From an uncultured Roseburia sp. (GTDB lineage: Bacteria > Bacillota > Clostridia > Lachnospirales > Lachnospiraceae): DNA of 64,000 nucleotides. A program made the position numbers and the translations under genes. Under the pieces are notes generated by a model that worked only from the letters and a program-made list of their open reading frames with translations, made no database searches and was not told the DNA's origin. This document shows positions 41,801 to 50,729 of this stretch, one piece after another. Each line of letters starts with the position of its first letter. Position 1 is the first letter of the stretch. The stretch lies in contig CAKREH010000001.1 of NCBI GenBank assembly GCA_934317215.1, positions 62,001-126,000 on the forward strand, given 5' to 3'.

Positions 41801-43410
41801 TCACGTATGGAAGTCAGTTCCTCAATCCGATATGGGATCGGTACTTCAGGGTTAACGAATGTGGAAAAACGGTCTGTGATCTCACCATGCTCCACTTTCA
41901 CTGCGCCGATCTCTATGATCTTATTTTTGTCCGGTGAAAATCCGGTCGTCTCAAGGTCAAATACCACATATGTATCATCGAGATTCTGGTTTTTCGAATT
42001 GGTAATGATATCCTTTAAGTCGTCTACTAAATATGCCTCCACACCATAGATCACTTTAAAGTCATCATCTGGTGAGATCGCATGGTTTGCATCCGGGAAC
42101 GCCTGTACATCCCCGTGGTCAGTGATTGCTATCGCTTTGTGCCCCCATTTCATCGCCCGCTTTACGATATCTTTTACCTCGGAAACACCATCCATATCGC
42201 TCATCTTGGTATGGCAGTGCAGCTCCACACGTTTCTCCGGACTTGTGTCCATACGTACCGACGTAAAATCCGGAATTTTTTTGATGCCGACGATCGAACC
42301 TATCGTAAGCTCACTGTCAAATTTGTCGATGGTCGTGACACCTTTGATCTTTAAAAAGGCGCCTTTTTTGACACCCTCAAGAAGTTCCGGAAGCTGATCA
42401 TTTCTGGTAAAAATCTTTAAAACGATGGAGTCCGTGAAATCCGTGACTGACATGATCACGATCGTTTTTTCATTACGGATTTCTCTCGTCTCAAGTGTCA
42501 TGACCTGACAGCGTATCGTAACCTCTCCCATCTCCCCGACAATCTTCTCGATTGGGATCGTCTCATCTTCAAAATCTTTTCCATAGAGCACATCCGGGTT
42601 ATCTGATTTTTTATATCCACCGTAGGACCCGCCATCATATTTTTTACGGAATTCTTTTTTGCCAAACGAATTTTCTCCCTTTCCGTTCGCGTTTCCTGCA
42701 TTATTTCCTGCAGCAGATTCTTTTGAATGATTTTGTTCCTTTGTGGCAGTTTTCATGGATGTATCGGCCGTCTGTACGTCATTCCCGGTCTGTACTTCTT
42801 CTGCCTTTGCCGGTGCACTCTCCTCATGAAGCTGTACACGTTTTAAAATATTTTTGATTTCAAACTGGATCTGCAGGTCACTGTTTTTCTTATGTTTGCT
42901 CTCCTTCGGCTCCTCAAAAGCAAGTTCTACAGAAAGGTCGAGTCCACAGCGTTCACAGACCACTTTTTCTAAAAACTCGACGATCTCATGTGATCTGGTC
43001 TGTGCAATAATCGTATTCTCAAGTGTCAGCAAAAGATGGGAATCACCCGTAAACTCCATTTTGGCAGAGCGAAGCAGATTGTACTCCATCAGGCTGTAAT
43101 TTTTCAGTTCCTCTAAAATACTGTCCTTGTACAGATCCATCAGTTTTTCTGCCGTATACTGCTCCGACAACTGATATTTTTCGATGACTTTAACATCCAT
43201 ATGCCTGTTTTTAAAAATCTGATCATGGATGTTTTTTTCCAACTGATAGATATTCTTTTTATGGATGAGACGTGTTCCATTTAAATAGATACGGATATGA
43301 TCTTTCTCATGATTCATTCCAACCTTGGTAACTTCCGTCTCCGATAACAGTTTTTTCATATCTCCGTTCACTTCCAGTGTCGGAAATACATCAAAAAACA
43401 TTTTTGTCAT
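38896..43410 (-). CDS. polC: DNA polymerase III subunit alpha, PolC type
   Basis: A 1504-residue replicative polymerase of Gram-positive bacteria. Domain order: N-terminal domain, OB fold (about 290-385), PHP domain (starting ELHCHTKMSDMDGVSE near 410) interrupted by a DEDDh proofreading exonuclease (YVVFDLETTGFSPDKNKIIE near 495 to about 660), then the polymerase palm and fingers (GSRGSVGSSFAATMSGITEV, and PDIDLNFSGEYQ with the catalytic Asp pair). A four-cysteine zinc element is visible (CPNC near 1005 and CPVC about 30 residues later). Family length is about 1440; the extra residues lie in a low-complexity stretch before the OB fold. Last gene of the frr-to-polC run. Confidence 0.97.
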   Translation of the reverse strand: MTKMFFDVFPTLEVNGDMKKLLSETEVTKVGMNHEKDHIRIYLNGTRLIHKKNIYQLEKNIHDQIFKNRHMDVKVIEKYQLSEQYTAEKLMDLYKDSILEELKNYSLMEYNLLRSAKMEFTGDSHLLLTLENTIIAQTRSHEIVEFLEKVVCERCGLDLSVELAFEEPKESKHKKNSDLQIQFEIKNILKRVQLHEESAPAKAEEVQTGNDVQTADTSMKTATKEQNHSKESAAGNNAGNANGKGENSFGKKEFRKKYDGGSYGGYKKSDNPDVLYGKDFEDETIPIEKIVGEMGEVTIRCQVMTLETREIRNEKTIVIMSVTDFTDSIVLKIFTRNDQLPELLEGVKKGAFLKIKGVTTIDKFDSELTIGSIVGIKKIPDFTSVRMDTSPEKRVELHCHTKMSDMDGVSEVKDIVKRAMKWGHKAIAITDHGDVQAFPDANHAISPDDDFKVIYGVEAYLVDDLKDIITNSKNQNLDDTYVVFDLETTGFSPDKNKIIEIGAVKVEHGEITDRFSTFVNPEVPIPYRIEELTSIRDDMVIDAPKIETILPQFMEFCGDAIMVAHNADFDMSFIIKNCERQGIEKDFTIIDTVALARILMPQLKRFKLDTVAKALGVSLENHHRAVDDAGCTAEIFVKFVKMLHDRGMETLDQVNQMGQASPETIMKMNTYHAIILATNDIGRINLYRLISLSHLTYYNKRPRIPKSEFVKYREGLLLGSACEAGELYRAILGGRPEEEIIRLVKFYDYLEIQPLGNNEFMLKSDKESVSTIEELQDINRRIVKLGETFGKLVVATCDVHFLDPEDEIYRRIIMAGKGFKDADDQAPLYLRTTEEMLKEFEYLGSAKAEEVVITNPNKIADMCEKIAPVRPDKCPPVIENSDQMLRDICYTKAHSMYGEELPAIVKERLDRELNSIISNGYAVMYIIAQKLVWKSNEDGYLVGSRGSVGSSFAATMSGITEVNPLQAHYRCPNCKYSDFDSPEVKAFSGRSGCDMPDKICPVCGEKLVKDGFDIPFETFLGFKGNKEPDIDLNFSGEYQSKAHAYCEVIFGYGQTFRAGTIGTLADKTAFGYIKNYYEERGIHKRNCEIDRIVQGCVGVRRTTGQHPGGIVVLPVGEEINTFTPVQHPANDMTTATVTTHFDYHSIDHNLLKLDILGHDDPTMIRMLQDLTGIDPVTIPLDDEAVMSLFKNTSALGVTPEDIGGIPLGCLGIPEFGTEFAMQMVIDARPQEFSDLIRISGLSHGTDVWLGNAQTLIEQGLATISTAICTRDDIMIYLIQMGLDSEQSFTIMESVRKGKGLKEEWKEEMRAHDVPEWYIDSCLKIKYMFPKAHAAAYVMMAWRIAYCKVYYPLAYYAAYFSIRATGFNYEIMCQGRERLTYFQKDYERRKDSLSKKEQDVYRDMKIVQEMYARGFDFTPIDIYRAKPDRFQIIDGKLMPALNTIDGMGDNAAIAVAEAAKDGKFLSRDDFRQRTKATKTVIDLMGDLGLLGDMPESNQLSLFDFA

Positions 43411-43434
43411 GTTTTTCCCAACTCCAACTTACTT

Positions 43435-43475
43435 AATTGTGACTGTTCACACATCCCGTGTGACCAGTAACAATT
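43435..43475 (-). repeat. Palindromic repeat between ispG and polC
   Basis: AATTGT, ACTG and TCACAC (43435-43452) are mirrored by GTGTGA, CAGT and ACAATT (43458-43475) around the loop ATCCC: 16 pairs with two single mismatches. It overlaps the ispG stop codon. Its core is shared with the inverted repeat at 27180-27258, so it looks like a dispersed intergenic repeat. Confidence 0.6.
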
Positions 43476-44523
43476 AGTTCTCATTCCAATGCAGCAGTTC
43501 ATAGCGGAGGCTTTCTAACAGTTCAGATTCCGGTACTTTCTTGTAGACCTCTCCGTGTTTGATAATAAGTCCTTCCCCGATACCTCCGGCAATTCCAATA
43601 TCCGCTTCTTTTGCTTCGCCCGGTCCATTGACCACGCAGCCCATAACTGCAACTTTGATATCCAGCGGGATATCGGCAACCATATTTTCGACCTGATTTG
43701 CAAGTCCGATCAGATCGATTCTGGTTCTTCCGCAGGTTGGACAGGAAACGACCTCTATACCGCCCTTGCGCAGTCCTAATGTCTTTAAGATCAGCTTTGC
43801 AGATTTGATCTCCTCTAATGGATCTCCGGTCAGTGAGACGCGGATCGTATCACCGATGCCCTGATGTAAGATCAATCCAAGTCCGATTGCAGATTTGATA
43901 TTTCCACTGATGATCGTTCCGGCTTCGGTAATACCGACATGCAGCGGGTGATCGGTTTTTTCTGCAATCAGTTCATGTGCTTTCACGCACATCATTACAT
44001 CCGAGGATTTGATGCTGATGACAAGGTTATCATATCCCATATCCTCGATCATTTTTACTTTATCTAACGCACTCTCAACGATTCCCTCTGCCGTCACACC
44101 ATGGTATTTCTCTACCAGATCTTTCTCTAAAGAACCGCTGTTAACACCGACACGGATCGGAATCTGACGCTCTTTTGCCACATCCACAACAGCCTGCACA
44201 CGCTCCCTGTTTCCGATATTTCCAGGATTGATACGGATTTTATCTGCACCGTGCTCAATTGCTGCAATCGCAAGGCGGTAATCAAAATGAATATCTGCCA
44301 CGACCGGAATCGCCACCTGTTTTTTGATCTCTGTCAATGCTTCGGCAGCTTCCATTGTCGGCACTGCACATCTTATGATATCACATCCTGCCGCCGCAAG
44401 TTTATTGATCTGAGTCACTGTTGCAGTGACATCTTCTGTCCTTGTATTTGTCATTGACTGGATCAGGATCGGACTACCGCCTCCGATCACTTTTGAACCG
44501 ATTTTTACTGTTTTTGTTTTCAC
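43474..44523 (-). CDS. ispG: 4-hydroxy-3-methylbut-2-enyl diphosphate synthase
   Basis: A 349-residue enzyme of the MEP isoprenoid pathway that converts MEcPP to HMBPP. It has the TIM barrel (GGGSPILIQSMTNTRTEDV, VVADIHFDYRLA, RINPGNIG) and the C-terminal iron-sulfur domain with its cysteines in SCPTCGRTRIDL and MGCVVNGPGEAKEAD. The start codon is GTG (44521-44523), with GTGAGGG five bases upstream. It follows rseP by 13 bases, in the order dxr-rseP-ispG typical for clostridia. Confidence 0.96.
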   Translation of the reverse strand: MKTKTVKIGSKVIGGGSPILIQSMTNTRTEDVTATVTQINKLAAAGCDIIRCAVPTMEAAEALTEIKKQVAIPVVADIHFDYRLAIAAIEHGADKIRINPGNIGNRERVQAVVDVAKERQIPIRVGVNSGSLEKDLVEKYHGVTAEGIVESALDKVKMIEDMGYDNLVISIKSSDVMMCVKAHELIAEKTDHPLHVGITEAGTIISGNIKSAIGLGLILHQGIGDTIRVSLTGDPLEEIKSAKLILKTLGLRKGGIEVVSCPTCGRTRIDLIGLANQVENMVADIPLDIKVAVMGCVVNGPGEAKEADIGIAGGIGEGLIIKHGEVYKKVPESELLESLRYELLHWNEN

Positions 44524-44536
44524 TGTACCCTCACCT

Positions 44537-45568
44537 CTACATGAAAATTTTTCGAATATCGTTAAACATTACAACTACCATCAAAAGCATTAAAAGCATT
44601 AGCCCTGCAAAATGCACCATGCCCTCTTTGTCCGGATCGACCTTTTTACCACGGATCGCCTCAACGATCAGAAACACCAGGCGTCCACCATCTAATGCCG
44701 GAAGAGGCAGCAGATTCATAACGCCAAGGTTTGCTGAGATCAGAATGCAGATGTAGAGCATCTGTAAAAATGCCGCATAATAACCATAGGAAACACTCTC
44801 CTCATAGCTGTCACCGATCGCATCGACCAGTCCGACCGGACCGCTCATATCGTTTAAGGTGACACCCCCTGTGACGAGCATTTTTAAACTTTCAAGTGTC
44901 GTATCAATCCAGTATTTCACCTCATAGCCACCGTATAAAAGATTCTTGAACACATTTCCCTTTTCCAATTCACCGCCGACAAAACCATAACGGTATCTGC
45001 CAAGTTCCCCGTCATACAGCGGTGTCAGCTCTGCCGTGTATCGTTTTCCGTCACGCTCATAAGTCACTTCCACGGTCTCCCCCGCATGGAACATGGAATA
45101 GGAGCTGACTTCCCGGTAAAAATGAATGTGTTTTCCGTTCATCTTTACAATGACATCCCCTGCCTGCATGCCTGCCTGTTCCGCTGCAAATCCTTCGCTG
45201 ACCTGTGTGATCTTTGGCACATCATAACCATTGCAGGAAAGAAGGATAAAGGAAAATACAAATGCCATGATAAAATTAAAAACCGGTCCGGCAGCAACCA
45301 CGCTGATCCTTGCCCAGACTGACTTTTTGCCAAAGGCACGGTCGTCCGTACTCTCACCGTCCTCGCCCTCCATCATACAGGCACCACCAAACGGGAGCAG
45401 TTTCAGGGAATATTTTGTTTCTCCTTTTGTCACGCCAAAGATTGTCGGTCCAAGTCCGAGACAAAATTCATTGACACGGATTCCATTTGCCTTTGCAAGT
45501 AAAAAATGTCCAAGTTCGTGAAATATAATAATGATACTGAAGATCAATAATGCGATAATAATTTTCAT
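44537..45568 (-). CDS. rseP: RIP metalloprotease (site-2 protease family)
   Basis: A 343-residue membrane protease. The zinc site is HELGH in the first membrane helix (IIFHELGHFLLAKANG), the second ligand is in LLPLPALDGGRLVF near 300, and a PDZ domain lies between (GFAAEQAGMQAGDVIVKMNG). RseP/RasP-type enzymes cleave anti-sigma factors and signal-peptide remnants within the membrane. Membrane segments near 5-25, 95-118, 270-290 and 315-338 fit the family. It sits between dxr and ispG. Confidence 0.95.
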   Translation of the reverse strand: MKIIIALLIFSIIIIFHELGHFLLAKANGIRVNEFCLGLGPTIFGVTKGETKYSLKLLPFGGACMMEGEDGESTDDRAFGKKSVWARISVVAAGPVFNFIMAFVFSFILLSCNGYDVPKITQVSEGFAAEQAGMQAGDVIVKMNGKHIHFYREVSSYSMFHAGETVEVTYERDGKRYTAELTPLYDGELGRYRYGFVGGELEKGNVFKNLLYGGYEVKYWIDTTLESLKMLVTGGVTLNDMSGPVGLVDAIGDSYEESVSYGYYAAFLQMLYICILISANLGVMNLLPLPALDGGRLVFLIVEAIRGKKVDPDKEGMVHFAGLMLLMLLMVVVMFNDIRKIFM

Positions 45569-45596
45569 CCGTTTCTAATACCTTTCCATTCTGCCT

Positions 45597-46742
45597 CTAT
45601 GCCCATTTCTGCCCGATATATTCATAGACTGCCTGTTCTGTGTCCAATACCTGATCTAATGTCGGATCACTGATATATGCCATATGATCCATGCAGTCCT
45701 CAATGATCTCCGTGATCTGCGGATAGCTGATCTTACGGTCTAAAAACATTGCCACTGCCCGCTCGTTTGCAGCATTAAACACAGTTGGCTGACTGCCGCC
45801 TTTTCTCATTGCATCGTATGCTAACTCCAGTCCTTTAAATGTCTTCGTATCCGGTCTCTCAAACGTCAGACTTCCCAGTTCGAAGAGGTCAAGTCTCTTT
45901 CCAGACATTTTTCTGCGTTCCGGGTAATACAGTGCATACTGGATCGGCAGACGCATATCCGGTGTTCCAAGCTGTGCGATCACTGCTCCATCCTCATACT
46001 GCACTGCGGAATGGATCACACTCTGCGGATGTATGACCACTTCGATCTGATCTAATTCCACATCAAAAAGCCATTTTGCCTCCATAACCTCGAGCCCCTT
46101 GTTGACCAGTGTCGAGGAGTCAATTGTTATTTTTCTGCCCATCGACCAGTTCGGATGCTTTAAGGCATCCTCCACTTTCATTTCTGCCAGATCTGCCGCA
46201 CTTTTTCCGCGGAACGGACCGCCGGATGCCGTCAGAAGGATTTTTTCAATGTGGTTGCCCTCATTGCCCTGCAGCGACTGGAAAATTGCACTGTGCTCGC
46301 TATCGACCGGAAGAATCGGTACATGATATTCTTTTGCCAGTGGAATGATAATATGTCCTGCCGTCACAAGTGTCTCTTTATTTGCAAGCGCGATTTTTTT
46401 ACCGGCTTTGATTGCTGCAACCGTCGGGCGGATTCCCATCATGCCAACGATCGCGGTAACTAAAATTTCACTCTCCGGATGAACTGCCACCTCGATCAGT
46501 CCTTCCATCTTTGAAATCACTTTCGTATCCGTATCTGCAATTTTAATCTTTAATGCTTCTGCGGCCTCCTCTTTGAAAACACATACCAGTTTGGGGGAAA
46601 ACTCCCTGATCTGCTGTTCTAATAATGTTATATTGCTTCCTGCTGCAAGCGCAACAACCTTGATATCTTTCTGTTCTCTTACGATATCAAGTGTCTGTGT
46701 TCCGATTGAACCTGTCGAGCCTAAGATTGCTATTTTTTTCAT
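45597..46742 (-). CDS. dxr: 1-deoxy-D-xylulose 5-phosphate reductoisomerase
   Basis: A 381-residue NADPH enzyme making MEP, the first committed step of the MEP pathway. Features: ILGSTGSIGTQTLDIV at the N-terminus (NADPH), IALANKETLVTAG, PVDSEHSAIFQ (metal Asp/Glu) and TASGGPFRG, then HPNWSMGRKITIDSSTLVNK. Length is the family norm. It follows cdsA, across a 150-base gap that holds only palindromes. Confidence 0.96.
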   Translation of the reverse strand: MKKIAILGSTGSIGTQTLDIVREQKDIKVVALAAGSNITLLEQQIREFSPKLVCVFKEEAAEALKIKIADTDTKVISKMEGLIEVAVHPESEILVTAIVGMMGIRPTVAAIKAGKKIALANKETLVTAGHIIIPLAKEYHVPILPVDSEHSAIFQSLQGNEGNHIEKILLTASGGPFRGKSAADLAEMKVEDALKHPNWSMGRKITIDSSTLVNKGLEVMEAKWLFDVELDQIEVVIHPQSVIHSAVQYEDGAVIAQLGTPDMRLPIQYALYYPERRKMSGKRLDLFELGSLTFERPDTKTFKGLELAYDAMRKGGSQPTVFNAANERAVAMFLDRKISYPQITEIIEDCMDHMAYISDPTLDQVLDTEQAVYEYIGQKWA

Positions 46743-46760
46743 ACAAATCCTCTTTTCTAA

Positions 46761-46842
46761 GCAACTTGTTGCGAAGATGCGACGAGGATCTCAAATTCCC
46801 GTCTGCCATCAAAGCTATTTGTTTTGTCCAGAAACAAATAGC
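46761..46842. repeat. Palindromes between cdsA and dxr
   Basis: GCAACTTGTTGC (46761-46772) is a perfect palindrome, and GCTATTTGTTT (46814-46824) pairs perfectly with AAACAAATAGC (46832-46842). The 150-base gap between cdsA and dxr holds no gene; there is no T-tract, so the operon can read through. Confidence 0.5.
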
Positions 46843-46892
46843 CGTGCAAAAAATAAACTGTCAAGCTTATTTTTCACACTAATATCCTCTGT

Positions 46893-47699
46893 TTACAATA
46901 CAATAAAATTTGCCGCAAGGAAATAAATCATCGGTGCCGTAAAGATCACACTGTCAAAGCGGTCTAAAATACCACCATGTCCCGGGATCAGTCTTCCATA
47001 ATCCTTAATCTCATAGTTTCTCTTGATTGCAGACGCAGTCAGATCACCCACCATGGAGATTAACGCCCCAACTGCACTAATTGCAGCCATGATCCATACA
47101 TGCTGCGTGGTAACACCCATTGCATTTTTAAAGATCATGCCATAGATCACAGTTAAAAGTGCAGCACCGGCCACTCCGCCGATTGCTCCTTCCACGGATT
47201 TTTTCGGGCTTAACTTCGGAGACATTTTATGTTTTCCAATCAGCATGCCAACACAGTACGCACAGGTATCACATCCCCAGGAGCATAAAAAGACCAGCCA
47301 TACGATATAGGCACCCGCGGTGAGCATTCTCGTCTGGTATACATAAGAAAGCATCACAGCCACATAAAACACACCAAAAAATACAGCTAACATCTGCTCT
47401 GTCTTATATTTCGGATAAGTAAACACATAGACGAACATCAATGCCATCAGAAAACCTAAAACGACTACCATAAGATCCGGAAGTAAATCCCATTTCAGAT
47501 TACAATAAAATACGGTCGCAGCAAGATAACCCACGATTCCCGGCAGTTCTTTCTCCACATGAAAAATGCGGTATAACTCAAACATTCCTATATAAGAAAT
47601 GAGTAATGTTGAGAAGAGTAACACATCTCCTCCCGTAATAATAAGTACCAGTGCGGCTGCAACCAACACGATGCCGCTCAACAGTCTTGTCTTAAACAT
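46893..47699 (-). CDS. cdsA: Phosphatidate cytidylyltransferase
   Basis: A 268-residue integral membrane enzyme that makes CDP-diacylglycerol from phosphatidate and CTP. About seven hydrophobic segments are present and the family signature ends the protein: SMVGDLTASAIKRNYEIKDYG, then RLIPGHGGILDRFDS. The middle has KHKMSPKLSPKKSVEGAIGG. It lies between uppS and dxr, the usual order, and supplies the phospholipid pathway used by cardiolipin synthase. Confidence 0.96.
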   Translation of the reverse strand: MFKTRLLSGIVLVAAALVLIITGGDVLLFSTLLISYIGMFELYRIFHVEKELPGIVGYLAATVFYCNLKWDLLPDLMVVVLGFLMALMFVYVFTYPKYKTEQMLAVFFGVFYVAVMLSYVYQTRMLTAGAYIVWLVFLCSWGCDTCAYCVGMLIGKHKMSPKLSPKKSVEGAIGGVAGAALLTVIYGMIFKNAMGVTTQHVWIMAAISAVGALISMVGDLTASAIKRNYEIKDYGRLIPGHGGILDRFDSVIFTAPMIYFLAANFIVL

Positions 47700-47729
47700 A
47701 TATGAAAACCTGCCCTTTCTTCTTTCGGT

Positions 47730-48443
47730 CTATTTCGATTCCTCTGCCAGCCCGCCAAATCGTCTGTCTCTCTTATTATACGCTTCCACAGCTTTTTCTA
47801 ATTCCTCTTTTCCAAAATCCGGCCATGGCACATCGGTAAAATAAAATTCACTGTACGCAAGCTGCCATAACAGATAGTTCGAAAGGCGCTGTTCCCCGCT
47901 CGTACGGATCAAAAGATCCGGATCCGGGATTCCTGCCGTATCCAGATACGAGGCAAACATATCCTCATTTAATTCTGATACCTGCCTTGAGCCATTCTCC
48001 ATATCATGATACATTTTTTTCATTGCACGAATCATCTCATCCCTGCTTCCATAATTGATTGCAATCTGAAGATTCAATCCATCATTTTTTGCAGAAGCCG
48101 CTTCGAGCTCTGTAATCTGTTTCTGGAACCGTTCACTTAACCGTGTGGTATCTCCGATCACGCGAACCCGCATATTATTTTTATCTGCTGTTTTAATACA
48201 GTTCTTCAGATAACTTTCCAGCAGCTTCATAAGTGCTGCCACTTCTCCCTCCGGTCTGTTCCAGTTTTCTGTCGAAAAAGCATACATAGTCAGATATTTA
48301 ATTCCCATATCATGTGCTGCTTTGCAGACTGTTTCCACATTTTTTGCCCCAACCGTATGACCATAGTTTCTGGGCATTCCCTTACTTTTTGCCCATCTTC
48401 CGTTCCCGTCAAGGATAATTGCTACATGCTGCGGAATTTTCAT
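47730..48443 (-). CDS. uppS: Undecaprenyl pyrophosphate synthase (isoprenyl transferase)
   Basis: A 237-residue cis-prenyltransferase making the C55 lipid carrier of cell-wall synthesis. The catalytic Asp is in AIILDGNGRWA near residue 12; YAFSTENWNRP, INYGSRDEMIRA and PDLLIRTSGEQRLSNYLLWQ follow. I start at the ATG at 48441-48443, which gives the family N-terminus MKIPQHVAII; the frame extends 28 codons upstream without a match or ribosome site. Follows frr. Confidence 0.96.
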   Translation of the reverse strand: MKIPQHVAIILDGNGRWAKSKGMPRNYGHTVGAKNVETVCKAAHDMGIKYLTMYAFSTENWNRPEGEVAALMKLLESYLKNCIKTADKNNMRVRVIGDTTRLSERFQKQITELEAASAKNDGLNLQIAINYGSRDEMIRAMKKMYHDMENGSRQVSELNEDMFASYLDTAGIPDPDLLIRTSGEQRLSNYLLWQLAYSEFYFTDVPWPDFGKEELEKAVEAYNKRDRRFGGLAEESK

Positions 48444-48559
48444 TGTAATCACCACGCCTTTCCATAACCTGCATACTTTGTGTCTGCATTCATTCATAAA
48501 GTGAAAATGAGGACACGCCATTGTCATGTCCTCACCTTTTATGTTCTATACAAAAATCC

Positions 48560-49114
48560 CTAAACTGTCAGGATCTCTTTTGTTTTTGCCTCAACAGCCT
48601 TGTCGATCTCAGTGATATATTTATCTGTCATTTTCTGTGCGCCGTCCTCTAACTCTTTCACTTCGTCCTCGGACACATCGGCAGACTTGCTTAATTTCTT
48701 GAAAGAATCATTGGCATCACGACGGATATTACGGATTGCTACTTTTGCATTCTCACCTTTTTTCTTAACATCCTTTGCCAGTTCTTTACGTCTTTCCTCA
48801 GTGAGTTCCGGGAAAAGAAGACGAATCACTTTTCCATCATTTGTCGGATTGATTCCAAGATCTGACGTTAAGATTGCTTTCTCGATTTCTTTTACCATAG
48901 AAGCTTCCCATGGCTGGATCTGAATCATTCTCGGTTCCGGAACATTGACGTTTGCCACCTGCTGGATTGCAGTCGGTGTTCCATAATAATCAACTTTTAA
49001 CTTGTCAAGGACATGCGGATTGGCACGTCCTGCACGGATGCTTCCGAACTCCTCTGACAGGTTATTCATTGTTTTCTGCATTTTTTCATCAAACTGAACT
49101 AATCTCTCATCCAT
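48560..49114 (-). CDS. frr: Ribosome recycling factor
   Basis: A 184-residue three-helix-bundle protein that, with EF-G, splits post-termination ribosomes. It has the family pattern SIRAGRANPHVLDKLKVDYYG, TPTAIQQVANVNVPEPRMI and LTEERRKELAKDVKKKGENAK. Length is the norm. It follows pyrH by about 30 bases. Confidence 0.97.
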   Translation of the reverse strand: MDERLVQFDEKMQKTMNNLSEEFGSIRAGRANPHVLDKLKVDYYGTPTAIQQVANVNVPEPRMIQIQPWEASMVKEIEKAILTSDLGINPTNDGKVIRLLFPELTEERRKELAKDVKKKGENAKVAIRNIRRDANDSFKKLSKSADVSEDEVKELEDGAQKMTDKYITEIDKAVEAKTKEILTV

Positions 49115-49145
49115 ATTTTTACTCCATACCTTTCACGGTTCTTTG

Positions 49146-49841
49146 TTACACGGTTACTTTTGTACCGTTAAAATCGCCAGTCATGGCTTTTACAATGCTG
49201 TTTTCCTCGTTCAGCCCAAAAACGAACATCGGCATTTTGTTTTCCATACACATGATCGACGCAGTCAGGTCAACCACTGCAAGTTTTCGATCGATCACTT
49301 CCTGTATGGATACTTCGCTGTATTTTACAGCAGAAGGATTGATCTTTGGATCACTGTCGTAGACACCATCGATTGCTTTTGCAAGGTAGATGCCCTCTGC
49401 CTCCATCTCGATCGCACGGAGTACAATGCCTGTATCTGTGGAAAAATACGGATGTCCGGTTCCTCCCGCAAAGAATACGACCATTCCTTTTTCAAAATAC
49501 TTATTTGCACGATCCTTTGAAAACAGTTTTGTCATGCTTCCACACTCAAATGGTGTCAGAATCTGTGTTTTCATTCCAACGGAACGGAAAATTTCAGAAA
49601 CATAGATACAGTTCATAACTGTCGCAAGCATTCCTATCTGGTCCGCCTTTGTACGATCAATGGTTTCACTGGTTCTTCCTCTCCAGAAATTACCTCCGCC
49701 GATCACGATGCCGACCTGGATGCCCTGATCTGTGATTTGTTTTACCTGTCGCGCCACTTCTGTAACAGTCGGCTCGTCAAAACCGGTATGTTTTTCACCG
49801 GCTAAAGCTTCACCGCTTAATTTTAAGAATACTCTCTTCAT
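49146..49841 (-). CDS. pyrH: UMP kinase
   Basis: A 231-residue amino-acid-kinase-fold enzyme that phosphorylates UMP to UDP. The N-terminal VFLKLSGEALAG, then IGIVIGGGNFWRGR, MLATVMNC, VVFFAGGTGHPYFSTDT and the Asp-containing DGVYDSDPKINPSA match the family. It is seven bases after the bactofilin gene; a weak AAAGGA lies far from the ATG, so coupling to the upstream gene is likely. Confidence 0.96.
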   Translation of the reverse strand: MKRVFLKLSGEALAGEKHTGFDEPTVTEVARQVKQITDQGIQVGIVIGGGNFWRGRTSETIDRTKADQIGMLATVMNCIYVSEIFRSVGMKTQILTPFECGSMTKLFSKDRANKYFEKGMVVFFAGGTGHPYFSTDTGIVLRAIEMEAEGIYLAKAIDGVYDSDPKINPSAVKYSEVSIQEVIDRKLAVVDLTASIMCMENKMPMFVFGLNEENSIVKAMTGDFNGTKVTV

Positions 49842-49847
49842 TTTCGA

Positions 49848-50705
49848 TTATTCGTTTCCTTTCTGAGCATTACCATTGAACAGGCTCTGTACATCCACGT
49901 CAGAGTAGCACTGTGAGCAGAATCCTTCGATTACCGCACCATTATTGATCTGTACAGAACGTGATTTGATGTTGCCCATAACAACTGCGGATGTATCCAC
50001 AACAACCGGTCCCTGTACATCGATATCACCTTTGATTGCTCCGGCAATCACTGCAGAAGTAGATGTCACATTACCAATGATCACAGAACCAAGACCGATT
50101 TTAATAGTTCCTGTGCTGACAACCTCTCCCTCAATCTTTGCAGCATCTGCAAAAAATTCAGATGCACTGCTGTTTCCATTTACAACGCCGGTTACAACTA
50201 ATTTGCCGTTGCATCCCACATTTCCATCTACCTGTCCTCTTACATCTAAGGAACCGTTTGATACAATATCACCTTTGATGATCGTTCCCTCTGTGATTAC
50301 GGATACCTCATCAGATACCGGTGCGCTCTGGTTATTAGTTACAGGTGCTGTTGTATTGTCAGCCATTTTTCTTTCCTCCTGGGTTGCTTTTGTAATATTT
50401 GAAACTGTTTCATTTCTTTCTGGTTCAGGTACCGGTACTGCTGCTCTTTCTATTGGGGCACTTGCATTCCTTGCTGCCATCTCTGCGGCGCTTCTTGCTG
50501 CAGCAGCCTTCTCAGCTTCCTGCTTTGTCACCTGTTCTAACAGACCATCTAACTTGGACAGTTCTGTCTCAACATCCACTTCGCCTTCTAACGTATTAAC
50601 CTCAACGTCATCTTCGTTCGTGCTGTTTTCCAGGTTGTCATCTGCAGGCATCAGTTCATTGACTGCCTGTGAGAAGTCATCTTTAAAATCCTTGAAAAAT
50701 CCCAT
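49848..50705 (-). CDS. Bactofilin-type polymer-forming protein
   Basis: A 285-residue protein. The first 130 residues are acidic, then Ala/Glu-rich and disordered; the C-terminal half (about 140-260) is a right-handed beta-helix with repeating short strands: EGTIIKGDIVSNGSLDVRG, GNVGCNGKLVVTGVVNGN, GEVVSTGTIKIGLGSV and KGDIDVQGPVVVDTSAVV. That is the bactofilin (DUF583) fold, which self-assembles into filaments at the membrane in other bacteria. The first residues MGFFKDFKDDF could be a membrane-targeting helix. The ATG at 50703-50705 is chosen by spacing from GGAGG. It lies between a deacetylase-like gene and pyrH, 24 bases after the former. Confidence 0.85.
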   Translation of the reverse strand: MGFFKDFKDDFSQAVNELMPADDNLENSTNEDDVEVNTLEGEVDVETELSKLDGLLEQVTKQEAEKAAAARSAAEMAARNASAPIERAAVPVPEPERNETVSNITKATQEERKMADNTTAPVTNNQSAPVSDEVSVITEGTIIKGDIVSNGSLDVRGQVDGNVGCNGKLVVTGVVNGNSSASEFFADAAKIEGEVVSTGTIKIGLGSVIIGNVTSTSAVIAGAIKGDIDVQGPVVVDTSAVVMGNIKSRSVQINNGAVIEGFCSQCYSDVDVQSLFNGNAQKGNE

Positions 50706-50729
50706 GTTCATTCCTCCATTTATTCTCAG

